Assembly: GCA_945873675.1 (NCBI GenBank)
Contig: CAMCEP010000039.1
Span: 1-14,880 of the forward strand
DNA length: 14,880 bases
Direction of reading: 5' to 3'
Origin: Asaia bogorensis
GTDB lineage: Bacteria > Pseudomonadota > Alphaproteobacteria > Acetobacterales > Acetobacteraceae
Shown here: positions 6,276 through 13,829 of the stretch, piece after piece
Layout of the letters: each line of letters begins with the position of its first letter
How positions within the stretch are numbered: position 1 is the stretch's first letter
Made by a program: the position numbers and the translations under genes
The notes under the pieces: generated by a model
Told to the model about the DNA's origin: nothing
Databases searched by the model: none
What the model saw: only the letters and a program-made list of their open reading frames with translations

Positions 6276-7058
6276 TCAGCCCTGGCGTTCCACCATCAGC
6301 TTCTTGATTTCACCAATCGCCTGCGCGGGATTGAGGCCCTTGGGGCAGGTGCGCGTGCAATTCATGATGGTGTGGCAGCGATAAAGCCGGAAGGGGTCTT
6401 CCAGATTATCCAACCGCTCACCGGTTGCTTCATCACGAGAATCCGCAATCCAGCGATAGGCTTGCAGCAACACCGCCGGCCCCAGATAGCGGTCGCCATT
6501 CCACCAATAGGACGGGCAAGACGTTGAGCAGCAGAAGCAAAGAATACACTCCCAAAGCCCATCCAGCTTCGCGCGTTCTTCCTTGGATTGCAGACGCTCT
6601 GCATCGGGTGGCGGGGGCGTGTCGGATTTCAGCCAGGGCTCCACGCTGCGGAGCTGCGCGTAAATCTGCGACAGATCCGGCACCAGATCCTTCACCACCG
6701 GCATATGCGGCAGCGGGTTGATCCGCACATCGCCCTTCACTTCATCAATGGGCTTCAGGCAGGCAAGCGTATTCAGCCCATCAATATTCATGGAGCAGGA
6801 GCCGCAAATCCCCTCACGGCAGGAACGCCGGAAGGTGAGCGTGCTGTCCACTTCATTCTTGATCTTGATCAGCGCGTCCAGCACCATCGGGCCGCACTGA
6901 TCAAGGTCTATTTCGAAAGTGTCATTGCGCGGGTTTTCGCCGGAATCCGGGTCCCAGCGATAGATCTTGAAATTCTTGACCTGTTTCGCGCCGGCGGACG
7001 CCTTATGCGTTTTGCCGGTGCTGATGGTCGAATTCTTGGGCAGGGTGAAAGTGGCCAT
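6276..7058 (-). CDS. sdhB: Succinate dehydrogenase iron-sulfur subunit
   Basis: Carries electrons from the SdhA flavin to ubiquinone through three iron-sulfur clusters, on the cytoplasmic side of complex II. All 260 residues are present. [2Fe-2S] ligands are Cys80, 85, 88 and 100 (SCREGICGSC then TLAC). [4Fe-4S] ligands are Cys171, 174, 177 and 238; [3Fe-4S] ligands are Cys181, 228 and 234. Each of these seven matches the E. coli SdhB cysteine at a constant offset of 22. The second cluster motif reads CILCFCCSTSCP, with Phe175 where E. coli has Ala. ProTrp at 141-142 and the WWN at 185-187 near the quinone site are conserved. Its ATG is 11 bp after the sdhA stop, and AGGAC overlapping that stop serves as ribosome site. 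It is the last gene of the operon, followed by a strong terminator. Confidence 0.97.
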   Translation of the reverse strand: MATFTLPKNSTISTGKTHKASAGAKQVKNFKIYRWDPDSGENPRNDTFEIDLDQCGPMVLDALIKIKNEVDSTLTFRRSCREGICGSCSMNIDGLNTLACLKPIDEVKGDVRINPLPHMPVVKDLVPDLSQIYAQLRSVEPWLKSDTPPPPDAERLQSKEERAKLDGLWECILCFCCSTSCPSYWWNGDRYLGPAVLLQAYRWIADSRDEATGERLDNLEDPFRLYRCHTIMNCTRTCPKGLNPAQAIGEIKKLMVERQG

Positions 7059-7069
7059 CTTGTTGTGTC

Positions 7070-8881
7070 CTAATACACGCGCGCCTTGGGGGGGAAGACC
7101 TGCACTTCATTTGTCAAAGTGCGCATCTTCACATCGCGATAATCAAGCTTGACCTCGCGCTTGTCATTCACCCAAGCCAGCGTGTGCTTCATCCAATTAT
7201 CATCGTCGCGATCAGGGAAATCCTCATGCGCATGGGCACCGCGGCTTTCCTTGCGCGCTTCACCGCCGACAACGGTGGTCAGCGCATTGCCGATCAAATT
7301 ATCAAGCTCCAGCGCTTCCACCAGGTCGCTGTTCCAGATCAGACTGCGATCGGCGATTTTGATATCGCCATAGCTGCCCGCAACCTGGGCCATTTTCGCG
7401 ACCCCTTCCTTGAGCAGTTCCGACGTACGGAACACGGCCGCATGGGTCTGCATGGTGCGCTGCATGGCAAGGCGAAGTTCGGCCACATTGGTGCCGCCCT
7501 TGGCGTGGCGCACGCGATCAAAGCGATCCAGGCTGGACTCACCCGCTTTCGGTGGCAGCGGCGGCTGAGACGCGCCGGGCTTGATGGTCTCCGCCGCACG
7601 ATGCGCTGCCGCACGGCCAAACACCACCAGGTCAAGAAGCGAATTCGTGCCAAGGCGATTGGCGCCATGGACGGAAACGCAAGCCGCTTCGCCCACTGCC
7701 ATCAGGCCCTGCACCACGCGGTCCTGGTCCTTCGCGGTCGGGTTCAGCACTTCGGTGTGAATATTCGTGGGAATGCCGCCCATATTGTAATGCACGGTCG
7801 GCAGGATGGGGATCGGTTCCTTCGTCACATCCACGCCCGAGAAAATCTTGGCGGTTTCCGAAATACCCGGCAGGCGTTCATGCAGAATGGCCGCGCCCAG
7901 ATGTTCCAGATGCAGATGGATGTGATCATGCTCAGGCCCCACACCACGGCCTTCGCGGATTTCCATGGACATGGCACGAGAAACCACGTCGCGGCTCGCC
8001 AAATCCTTGGCCGTCGGCGCATAGCGTTCCATGAAACGCTCGCCTTCTGAATTGGTCAGATAACCGCCCTCACCGCGCGCGCCTTCCGTGATCAGGCAGC
8101 CCGCGCCGTAAATCCCTGTCGGGTGGAATTGCACGAATTCCTGATCCTGCAAGGGAAGCCCCGCGCGCAGCACCATCCCGCCACCATCACCCGTACAAGT
8201 ATGAGCCGAAGTGCAGGAGAAATAGGCGCGGCCATAGCCACCGGTCGCCAGCACCACGCTTTGCGCGCGGAAGCGATGGATGGACCCATCTTCCAGGCAC
8301 CAGGCAGTGACACCGCGGCACACGCCCTCATCATCCATGATCAGGTCAAGCGCGATATATTCAACAAAGAACTCGCAGCCATGCTTCAAGGATTGCTGAT
8401 AAAGCGTATGCAGAATGGCATGGCCCGTGCGGTCAGCGGCGGCGCAGGCGCGCATCGCGGGGGTCTTGCCGTAATCCTGCATATGGCCGCCGAAGGGGCG
8501 CTGATAGATGCGGCCATCTTCGGTGCGGCTGAAGGGCACGCCGTAATGTTCAAGTTCGATCACGGCCGGGATGGCTTCGCGGCACATATATTCGATAGCG
8601 TCTTGGTCACCCAGCCAGTCGGACCCCTTCACGGTGTCATACATGTGCCAGCGCCAATCATCTTCGCCCATATTGCCAAGTGCGGCGCCAATGCCGCCTT
8701 GGGCTGCGACCGTGTGACTACGCGTCGGGAAGACCTTGGTGATGCAGGCGGTCTTCAGCCCCGCCGCACCCATGCCAAAAGTGGCGCGCAACCCGGCGCC
8801 GCCGGCGCCCACCACCACCACATCATAGGTATGGTCCACAATCCGATAGGCGCCATTGGAAGGCTTGCTGATCGCATTCAT
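7070..8881 (-). CDS. sdhA: Succinate dehydrogenase flavoprotein subunit
   Basis: Oxidises succinate to fumarate in the TCA cycle and passes electrons to SdhB. The 603 residues hold a dinucleotide fold VVVVGAGGAG (21-30) and the covalent FAD histidine His56 in RSHTVAAQGG. Substrate residues are complete: His253 in QFHPTG, Thr265/Glu266 in LITEG, Arg297 in SRDVV as proton shuttle, His364 in VHYNMGG and Arg409 in NRLGTNS. The C-terminus carries the usual HTLAW and LDYR blocks. The ATG at 8881 lies 67 bp after sdhD, the widest gap in the operon. That gap holds a short hairpin (CGGGG/CCCCG, 8907-8922), and the ribosome site (AGGATGAG) is only moderate. Function is certain; assembly would need an SdhE-like flavinylation factor, not encoded here. 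Confidence 0.98.
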   Translation of the reverse strand: MNAISKPSNGAYRIVDHTYDVVVVGAGGAGLRATFGMGAAGLKTACITKVFPTRSHTVAAQGGIGAALGNMGEDDWRWHMYDTVKGSDWLGDQDAIEYMCREAIPAVIELEHYGVPFSRTEDGRIYQRPFGGHMQDYGKTPAMRACAAADRTGHAILHTLYQQSLKHGCEFFVEYIALDLIMDDEGVCRGVTAWCLEDGSIHRFRAQSVVLATGGYGRAYFSCTSAHTCTGDGGGMVLRAGLPLQDQEFVQFHPTGIYGAGCLITEGARGEGGYLTNSEGERFMERYAPTAKDLASRDVVSRAMSMEIREGRGVGPEHDHIHLHLEHLGAAILHERLPGISETAKIFSGVDVTKEPIPILPTVHYNMGGIPTNIHTEVLNPTAKDQDRVVQGLMAVGEAACVSVHGANRLGTNSLLDLVVFGRAAAHRAAETIKPGASQPPLPPKAGESSLDRFDRVRHAKGGTNVAELRLAMQRTMQTHAAVFRTSELLKEGVAKMAQVAGSYGDIKIADRSLIWNSDLVEALELDNLIGNALTTVVGGEARKESRGAHAHEDFPDRDDDNWMKHTLAWVNDKREVKLDYRDVKMRTLTNEVQVFPPKARVY

Positions 8882-8948
8882 TGCTTCATCTCATCCTGCC
8901 AAGCGGCGGGGAATACGCCCCGGACCCGCATTATTCCTCAACCAAAAC

Positions 8949-9347
8949 TCAAAGCGCGATGCGCAAAACGCTCAGCGTCGTGCCCAGCAACAATAAAATG
9001 GCGAGACCATTCACCGCACAAATCGCCGCGAAGCGCTTCAACTCATCACGCACATAATCTTCGATTACCACTTGCAAACCAGCCGCCGCGTGGTGAAACG
9101 CCGCGGTCAGGAAGGCCAACAGCAACACCGCATTGAAGGTATTGCCGATCCATTCCAGCACCACCCCATAATCGGCGCCCATCAGGCGCGCGAGTGAGAA
9201 GATCAGCCAGATCGAAAGCGGCAGCAACGCGATGGAGGTGATGCGCTGCATCCACCAATGGTGGGTGCCGCCCTTGGCGGAGCCCATGCCACGCACGCGC
9301 CCAAGCGGGCTGCGGAGCGAACGGATAGAGGCGCTGTCTTCAGCCAT
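8949..9347 (-). CDS. sdhD: Succinate dehydrogenase membrane anchor subunit D
   Basis: Small hydrophobic anchor that, with SdhC, binds heme b and ubiquinone in the inner membrane. The 132 residues carry a short polar N-terminus with GTHHWWMQR (27-35), then three membrane helices (about 36-58, 67-90 and 104-130). His86 in HHAAAG is the likely heme ligand: it is followed 12 residues later by Tyr98 in EDYV, the same spacing as His71/Tyr83 of E. coli SdhD, where the tyrosine contacts the quinone. GAGGAGG (9355-9361 on the plus strand) lies seven bases upstream and overlaps the sdhC stop, so translation is probably coupled. The identification rests on position, topology and these residues. Confidence 0.93.
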   Translation of the reverse strand: MAEDSASIRSLRSPLGRVRGMGSAKGGTHHWWMQRITSIALLPLSIWLIFSLARLMGADYGVVLEWIGNTFNAVLLLAFLTAAFHHAAAGLQVVIEDYVRDELKRFAAICAVNGLAILLLLGTTLSVLRIAL

Positions 9348-9359
9348 GATGATGCCTCC

Positions 9360-9797
9360 TCAGACCAAAATCAGCAGCCAGGTGACAATGGTCAGCACCG
9401 CCGTGCCGATCACCACCATGCGCCCAGAACGATAGGCATCTTCCATGGCGAAGCCGCGGCCCGCATCCCAGAACAAATGCCGGATGCCCGCGCAGGTGTG
9501 ATACCAGGCCGCAACCGTCAGCCCGAATAGCGCCACCCAGCCCAGGAAGGATCCGAAAAACCATTGCGCCGCGCCAAAGGCCGCTTGCCCTGTGCCGGCG
9601 GCAATCAGCCACCAGGACAGCAGCAGCAGCCCGCCGCACCAAGCCACACCTGAAATGCGGTGCAAAATGGACAGCAGGCTGGTCATTTGCATCATGTCAT
9701 AGACTTGCAAATGCGGCGACAAAGGCCGGCGCGTCAGCGTGCCATCGGAACGGCGACCAACCATGGCCGCTTCCCGAGCATCTTTTATCCTTGCCAT
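9360..9797 (-). CDS. sdhC: Succinate dehydrogenase cytochrome b556 subunit
   Basis: Membrane anchor of complex II. From the ATG at 9797 it has 145 residues with the family signatures RPLSPHLQVY (24-33), SILHRISG (43-50) and HTCAGIRHLFWD (100-111). Helices lie at about 47-68, 83-106 and 125-145. His100 is the probable axial heme ligand, matching His84 of E. coli SdhC. Ser43 and Arg47 lie in the quinone-site motif. I chose 9797 because GGAG sits eight bases upstream and relatives begin shortly before RPLSPHL; an in-frame ATG at 9764 is an alternative, while extensions to 9938 pass through the promoter region. It leads the operon sdhC-sdhD-sdhA-sdhB. Confidence 0.95.
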   Translation of the reverse strand: MARIKDAREAAMVGRRSDGTLTRRPLSPHLQVYDMMQMTSLLSILHRISGVAWCGGLLLLSWWLIAAGTGQAAFGAAQWFFGSFLGWVALFGLTVAAWYHTCAGIRHLFWDAGRGFAMEDAYRSGRMVVIGTAVLTIVTWLLILV

Positions 9798-9858
9798 CAA
9801 CCCAACTCCAACGATTCGACTCCGCGCGGAGACCGCGCCGGCGAACTTCTTCCCTGCC

Positions 9859-9887
9859 TTTTTAGGTGTCGCGTGCCATAGCGTCAA
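9859..9887 (-). promoter_or_regulatory. Probable sigma-70 promoter of sdhCDAB
   Basis: On the minus strand TTGACG (9887-9882), a 17-base spacer and TAAAAA (9864-9859) form a close match to the housekeeping consensus. Transcription would begin near 9852 and leave a leader of about 55 bases before sdhC. The leader contains the 12-base palindrome CTCCGCGCGGAG (9820-9831), a possible small hairpin or operator. Confidence 0.6.
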
Positions 9888-9983
9888 ATCAGGCAGACAC
9901 TTTCCATATCGGCCCCAAAAGATTGACGAATTCGCCATGCGGGCGCAATTTCAAAGACTAATTTGACAGGGGCCCCAGGGCTC

Positions 9984-11219
9984 ATGAGCGCTGCCACTTC
10001 CGAAGCCCCAGGGGCCGGCCAGGATGCCCGAATCATCGCCCTGATCGGCACTGGGCATTTTCTATCCCATTTCTACATGCTGTGCCTGCCGCCACTGTTT
10101 TTGGTCTGGCGAGAGGAATTCGGCGTTTCCTATGCCGAATTGGGCCTGACCGTAGCACTAATGAGTGGCACCACGGCCCTGCTGCAAACCCCGGTCGGCT
10201 TCGCGGTGGACCGCTACGGCGCCCGGCCCTTTCTGGTGGGCGGCACGCTGATCATGGCGCTTGCCATTTCTGCCATGGCCTTCGCGCCGGGGGTTTGGGC
10301 GCTCTGGTTGCTTGCGATCCTGTCGGGCGTTGGTAATAGCGTGATCCATCCGGCGGATTACGCCATCCTCGCCGGCAGCATCCGGCAGGACCGCATGGGC
10401 CGCGCCTTTGCCATGCATACCTTCACCGGCAATCTGGGCTTCGCCCTGGCGCCGCCCATTATTGCCCTGCTGATGACGGTGATGGGCTGGCGGGAAGCGC
10501 TTTTGCTGGTTGGGTTGCTGGGCGTACCGGTGGTGGGCGCGATTCTGCTGCAAAGCCGCGTCCTGAAGGACCAAGCCAAGCCCAAAGCGGCGGATGAGGC
10601 CGGGCAATCCGGGCGCGAATTGCTGCTTTCCCGGCCCATGCTGCTGTTCTTTGTCTTCTTCCTGCTCTCGGCCTCGGCCGGGTCCGGCATTCAGGCTTTT
10701 GTCATCACGGTATTGGGCAAGCTTTGGGCGACGCCCATCGCCACCGCGTCCATGGTGCTGACGGGCTATATGGCGGGGGCGACAGGCGGCACGTTGATCG
10801 GCGGTTGGTTCGTGGACCGCGCAAAAGGCGGCGGGGTGATGGGCTTCATGACCATCCTGACCCTTTTCGCGATGGCGATGTTCCTGGTGCTGGGCTTGAT
10901 CGCTCTGCCGGAAATAGCGCTTCCCGGAGTTGGGCTGCTTGCTGGCCTCGCCATGGGGGCGTCCCGCACCCCGCGCGATGTCATGCTGAAAGATGCCTGC
11001 CCGCCTGGGCAAATCGGCAAGGTGTTTGGCTTTGTCTCCGCTGGCCTGCCGCTTGGCGGCGCCATTACACCCGTGCCGCTCGGGTTTCTGATTGATATGG
11101 GCTATCCGGGGCTGGTGCTGCCGGTGGTGGCCGCACTGCTTGGGCTTTCGCTGCTTTGCGCGGGCGGGGCTAGGGCGAGCAGTAAAGCGACGAAAGCACG
11201 CGCCGTTGCTGCTGAATGA
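9984..11219 (+). CDS. Major facilitator superfamily transporter
   Basis: Inner-membrane secondary transporter of 411 residues with about 12 hydrophobic helices and a central cytoplasmic loop at about 191-215. Motif A appears in each half: VDRYGARP (75-82) between helices 2 and 3, and VDRAKGGG (277-284) in the second half. The first helix GTGHFLSHFYMLCLPPLF (22-39) and QTPVGFAVDRYG recall the fosmidomycin-resistance (Fsr) branch of drug/metabolite exporters, but the substrate cannot be stated. The ATG at 9984 has AGGG six bases upstream and is preferred over the upstream in-frame TTG at 9963. It is divergent from sdhC with a 186-bp spacer. A weak TTGACG (9923-9928)/CAATTT (9946-9951) pair at 17 bp could be its promoter. 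The hydrophilic C-terminus (about 396-411) is Ala/Lys-rich. Confidence 0.88.
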   Translation: MSAATSEAPGAGQDARIIALIGTGHFLSHFYMLCLPPLFLVWREEFGVSYAELGLTVALMSGTTALLQTPVGFAVDRYGARPFLVGGTLIMALAISAMAFAPGVWALWLLAILSGVGNSVIHPADYAILAGSIRQDRMGRAFAMHTFTGNLGFALAPPIIALLMTVMGWREALLLVGLLGVPVVGAILLQSRVLKDQAKPKAADEAGQSGRELLLSRPMLLFFVFFLLSASAGSGIQAFVITVLGKLWATPIATASMVLTGYMAGATGGTLIGGWFVDRAKGGGVMGFMTILTLFAMAMFLVLGLIALPEIALPGVGLLAGLAMGASRTPRDVMLKDACPPGQIGKVFGFVSAGLPLGGAITPVPLGFLIDMGYPGLVLPVVAALLGLSLLCAGGARASSKATKARAVAAE

Positions 11220-11233
11220 AAAACACAAAAAAC

Positions 11234-11285
11234 GGAAGGGCTCTGCCCTCCCGAACCCACCCGCCAAGGGCCGCGAGGCCCTTGG
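11234..11285. repeat. REP-like double palindrome between MFS and TRIC genes
   Basis: Two hairpins lie side by side. The first is GGAAGGGC-TCT-GCCCTCC (11234-11252), with one internal mismatch. The second is a perfect 9-bp stem CCAAGGGCC (11264-11272) with GGCCCTTGG (11277-11285) closed by GCGA, a GNRA-type tetraloop. The sequence between is C-rich. An A-rich run (11219-11232) precedes hairpin one, so on the minus strand the first hairpin is followed by a T-rich tract and would look like an antisense terminator. On the plus strand no T-run follows either hairpin. From memory, similar paired palindromes are dispersed between genes in Acetobacteraceae; copy number cannot be judged from this one instance. 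Confidence 0.6.
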
Positions 11286-11300
11286 AACCCTAAACTTAGC

Positions 11301-11945
11301 ATGAGCACCTTTGATGAAGGGGTGGCCTTATCAGCCTGGATAGCTGTCGCGGTCGTCGCGGCTTCGGGGGCGCTGAGTGCTTCGCGCAAGCAGCTTGATC
11401 CGGTGGGGTTTATCCTTATCGCCAGCGTCACGGCGTTTGGTGGCGGCACCGTGCGAGACCTTATCCTCGGCGCGCCTGTCTTCTGGCTGGAAGCACCAGG
11501 CATGGTGCTGCTGGCCTCAGGCGTCGCATTACTGGTTTTTTTCACGGCGCATCTCGTGGAACGACGCTTCGAGGCATTGCTTTGGGCTGATGCGGTCGGG
11601 CTTGGCCTATTCGCCGTACTTGGCGCCGAGGCCGCACTCCGCTGGGGCGCGCCACCCTGGGTCGCGATTCTGATGGGCACCATCACGGCAACCTTCGGCG
11701 GCATCCTGCGCGATATCATCTGCGCCGAACTGCCCCTGATCCTGCGACGCGAAATCTACGCAACTGCGGCGGCTTTTGGCGCGGCCACCTTTGTCGCGCT
11801 GATTCACGCCAATGTGCCGCGCGATATCGCACTCCCAATCGGTGCCTTCGCCGGCTTCGCACTTCGCGGCGCCGCCATCCTGCGCGGCTGGTCCATGCCC
11901 ACCTATAAAGCCCGCCCCGGCCGCGATTACCCGGACCAGCGCTGA
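11301..11945 (+). CDS. TRIC-type (UPF0126, YicG/YadS-like) membrane protein
   Basis: Member of the trimeric intracellular cation channel family; bacterial homologues have been shown to form cation-conducting trimers, and some relatives are suspected of transporting small metabolites such as glycine. The 214 residues form two similar halves. Half one (about 10-92) has SGALSASRKQLDPVG and FGGGTVRD (46-53). Half two (about 95-180) has DAVGLGLFAVLG and FGGILRD (132-138), each followed by PVFW or LPLI. The glycine-rich GGG/GG-I-RD bends are the family hallmark. Seven hydrophobic segments are expected. The start at ATG 11301 lies 15 bp after the REP-like element and has no Shine-Dalgarno motif; a GTG at 11322 is an alternative. 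The EamA gene follows after 3 bp. The family is clear; the physiological role is unknown. Confidence 0.9.
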   Translation: MSTFDEGVALSAWIAVAVVAASGALSASRKQLDPVGFILIASVTAFGGGTVRDLILGAPVFWLEAPGMVLLASGVALLVFFTAHLVERRFEALLWADAVGLGLFAVLGAEAALRWGAPPWVAILMGTITATFGGILRDIICAELPLILRREIYATAAAFGAATFVALIHANVPRDIALPIGAFAGFALRGAAILRGWSMPTYKARPGRDYPDQR

Positions 11946-11948
11946 CAA

Positions 11949-12821
11949 ATGTCTCCTTACGCCATTGCGGTATTATTCACTTTGGCGAGCACGGCGCTCT
12001 ATGCCCTTGGCTACGCTTTGGCAAAGGTTTTGGCGGAAAGCCTGCACCCGTTTGAAATCACCTTTCTGCGCTCTGCCCTGGTGCTGGCTTCCGTGCTGGC
12101 GCTGACCATGGTGAAGCCCGCACCCGCGGCGACCATCAAGCGCATCGCTTTGCCCGCCCGGCCCTGGGCGCAGCGCATGACGGGCGTGATGCTGATTTTC
12201 TCAACAACGCTTGGCGTGATTGGCTATTGGCTGGTGCCAATCACGGAAGCGGCAGCACTTGGCTTCACCGCGCCTGTCATCCTCGCCGCGCTTGGTGCGG
12301 TTTGGCTGAAGGAACAAGTCACCGTGCGGCGCTGGATTGCTGTGCTGCTCGGCTTTGCCGGCATGCTTGTGGTGGTGCGCCCAGGCGGAGAGCTTTTCAC
12401 CTGGTATGCTGCCATCCCCGTCGCCTCAGCGCTGTCCTACGCCACCTATCAGGTGATGGCGCGGCGCATTCGTGATGTCGCGAGTGCGGAGGACATCACA
12501 ACGCAAGGTGCGCTGATCGGGGTTTTGATGCTGGCGCCGGCCATGCTGGTGCTATGGCGTAGCCCCGATCTGATCACCTGGGGCCTGATTGCGATCTATA
12601 CTTTCTTGCAGACAGCAGCTCTGCTTTTTCTGGCCGGCGCGGTGCGCCGGGCAGAGGTTTCGGCCCTTGCCCCCTGGCATTATGCGCGCATCGCCTTCGC
12701 GCTGGCTTTGGATGCAGCGATGTTTGGCCGCTGGCCAGGGCTTTGGGCGCTGGCGGGGTGTTTGTTGATCGCGGCAGGTGGGCTGGTACTCGCTTGGCCG
12801 ACGAAAAAATCTAATCCTTAA
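11949..12821 (+). CDS. EamA/DMT family transporter
   Basis: Drug/metabolite transporter superfamily permease of 290 residues with ten predicted helices in two EamA repeats (about 8-144 and 155-285). Typical elements are FEITFLRSALVL (35-46), the ITEAAALGFTAPVILAALG block (98-116) with WLKEQVTVRRWIAVLLGFAGMLVVVRPG spread over 119-146, and ALSYATYQVMARRI (161-174) at the start of the second repeat. Such proteins usually export amino acids, nucleosides or other small metabolites; no substrate can be inferred. The ATG is 3 bp after the TRIC stop with no strong ribosome site, so translational coupling is likely. Its last 11 bases (including the TAA) overlap the end of the convergent PG-binding gene. 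Confidence 0.9.
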   Translation: MSPYAIAVLFTLASTALYALGYALAKVLAESLHPFEITFLRSALVLASVLALTMVKPAPAATIKRIALPARPWAQRMTGVMLIFSTTLGVIGYWLVPITEAAALGFTAPVILAALGAVWLKEQVTVRRWIAVLLGFAGMLVVVRPGGELFTWYAAIPVASALSYATYQVMARRIRDVASAEDITTQGALIGVLMLAPAMLVLWRSPDLITWGLIAIYTFLQTAALLFLAGAVRRAEVSALAPWHYARIAFALALDAAMFGRWPGLWALAGCLLIAAGGLVLAWPTKKSNP

Positions 12822-13812
12822 GCAGCGCCCAAAAGCTTGGCGTCAACGGCACTGGCGCATCGCCATCTGCGAAAACCGCGAAACAATCATTGAAGAACGC
12901 AATGAAGGCATCGGCATGCGCATGCCCGCCCCGCATGGTCTGCACCATGCCCCAAGGATCGGCCGCGCCATCGGCCCGCGCGCGGAGCGATCCGGCATTA
13001 TAGGCAATTGCCACCAAGGGCGGGTCGAAATGCGTTGGCATTTTGCGCCGGACTGCCTGGGCGCGGATCATCGCCGCCCCCGCGCGGATGGAAGTTGCGG
13101 GGTCCAGCAAGCGCGCGCGATCAATACTGCCATCACACAGCACTTCGTGCGCCGTTGAAATAAGCGTCTGCATCAAGCCAGGCGAGACACGATGCGGTGT
13201 GGCCGCATCACTGATGAAGCCAGGTTCTTCACGGATAGCCCCTGCCCGCCCGCCGGATTCTGTGCAGGCGGTTGCGATCAGCAATTCCACCGGCACGCCG
13301 TAAGCTGCGGCGCAGGTTTCAAACGCCGCGCGAAAATCGCGCCAGCAGCGCGTAGCGGTCTCGGGTCTGCCTTGGCTGCGCGGCGGTGCGACAAACCCCT
13401 CCAAGCGAAGCCCTTCGGGGCTAAGGCGCCAGCGCCGCCCCCCCTGCCCCACCGGCGGCGCGCTGCCGGCCATCAGGCGCTGCACATAAGGGCGCAGCAC
13501 GGCGCGCCAATCGGCAGCAGCGCCAAGCCCGGCTTCGGGCGTTGCCGCCGCACCCGTGAGTGGATGCGGCGCAGCTTCGGGGAAAAGCGCGCTCCAGCTT
13601 TGCCGGCCAATAATGCCATCAGCGGCAAAACCCGGATGGCGCGCCTGCATGCGGCGCTGGAAATCCAGCACGGCGCGATGCGTGGCAGGGCCGAAAATAC
13701 CGTCGGCGCTGCCTGCGAGCATGCCGGCGCGGATCAACGCCTGCTGCACGGCGCGCACATCATCACCACGTTGCAGCGGCAGGCGGAGGCTGAGTTCCCG
13801 GGCGAGAGCCAT
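12811..13812 (-). CDS. PG-binding domain plus SLT-type transglycosylase, no signal peptide
   Basis: A 333-residue two-domain murein hydrolase. Residues 13-77 form a PG_binding_1 domain: LQRGDDVRAVQQAL, then DGIFGPATHRAVLDFQ and a second DGIIGRQSW. A linker (about 80-155) leads to an SLT-like domain (about 156-312) with catalytic Glu185 in CTESGG, GLMQT (212-216) and AIAYNAGS (268-275). The N-terminus MALARELSLRL is not a secretion signal, so it would stay cytoplasmic unless another route exports it. That layout is usual for phage endolysins and for tail- or secretion-associated hydrolases. A perfect AAGGAGG (13826-13820, minus strand) lies seven bases upstream, fixing the start. It is the last gene of a three-gene minus-strand cluster, 17 bp after the lipoprotein gene. 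No holin, capsid or T6SS gene is visible. Confidence 0.85.
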   Translation of the reverse strand: MALARELSLRLPLQRGDDVRAVQQALIRAGMLAGSADGIFGPATHRAVLDFQRRMQARHPGFAADGIIGRQSWSALFPEAAPHPLTGAAATPEAGLGAAADWRAVLRPYVQRLMAGSAPPVGQGGRRWRLSPEGLRLEGFVAPPRSQGRPETATRCWRDFRAAFETCAAAYGVPVELLIATACTESGGRAGAIREEPGFISDAATPHRVSPGLMQTLISTAHEVLCDGSIDRARLLDPATSIRAGAAMIRAQAVRRKMPTHFDPPLVAIAYNAGSLRARADGAADPWGMVQTMRGGHAHADAFIAFFNDCFAVFADGDAPVPLTPSFWALLKD

Positions 13813-13829
13813 GACAAATCCTCCTTATT

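Noticed and set aside
7184..9136. Two long plus-strand frames opposite sdhA and sdhD
   Set aside because: His- and Ala-rich shadows of highly conserved sdh genes.
9798..9938. Upstream extension of sdhC
   Set aside because: It would run through the best promoter of the region; family similarity begins near 9797.
10158..11267. Minus-strand frame opposite the MFS gene
   Set aside because: Extremely basic, Gln- and His-rich translation with no motif; the plus strand encodes a clear 12-helix transporter.
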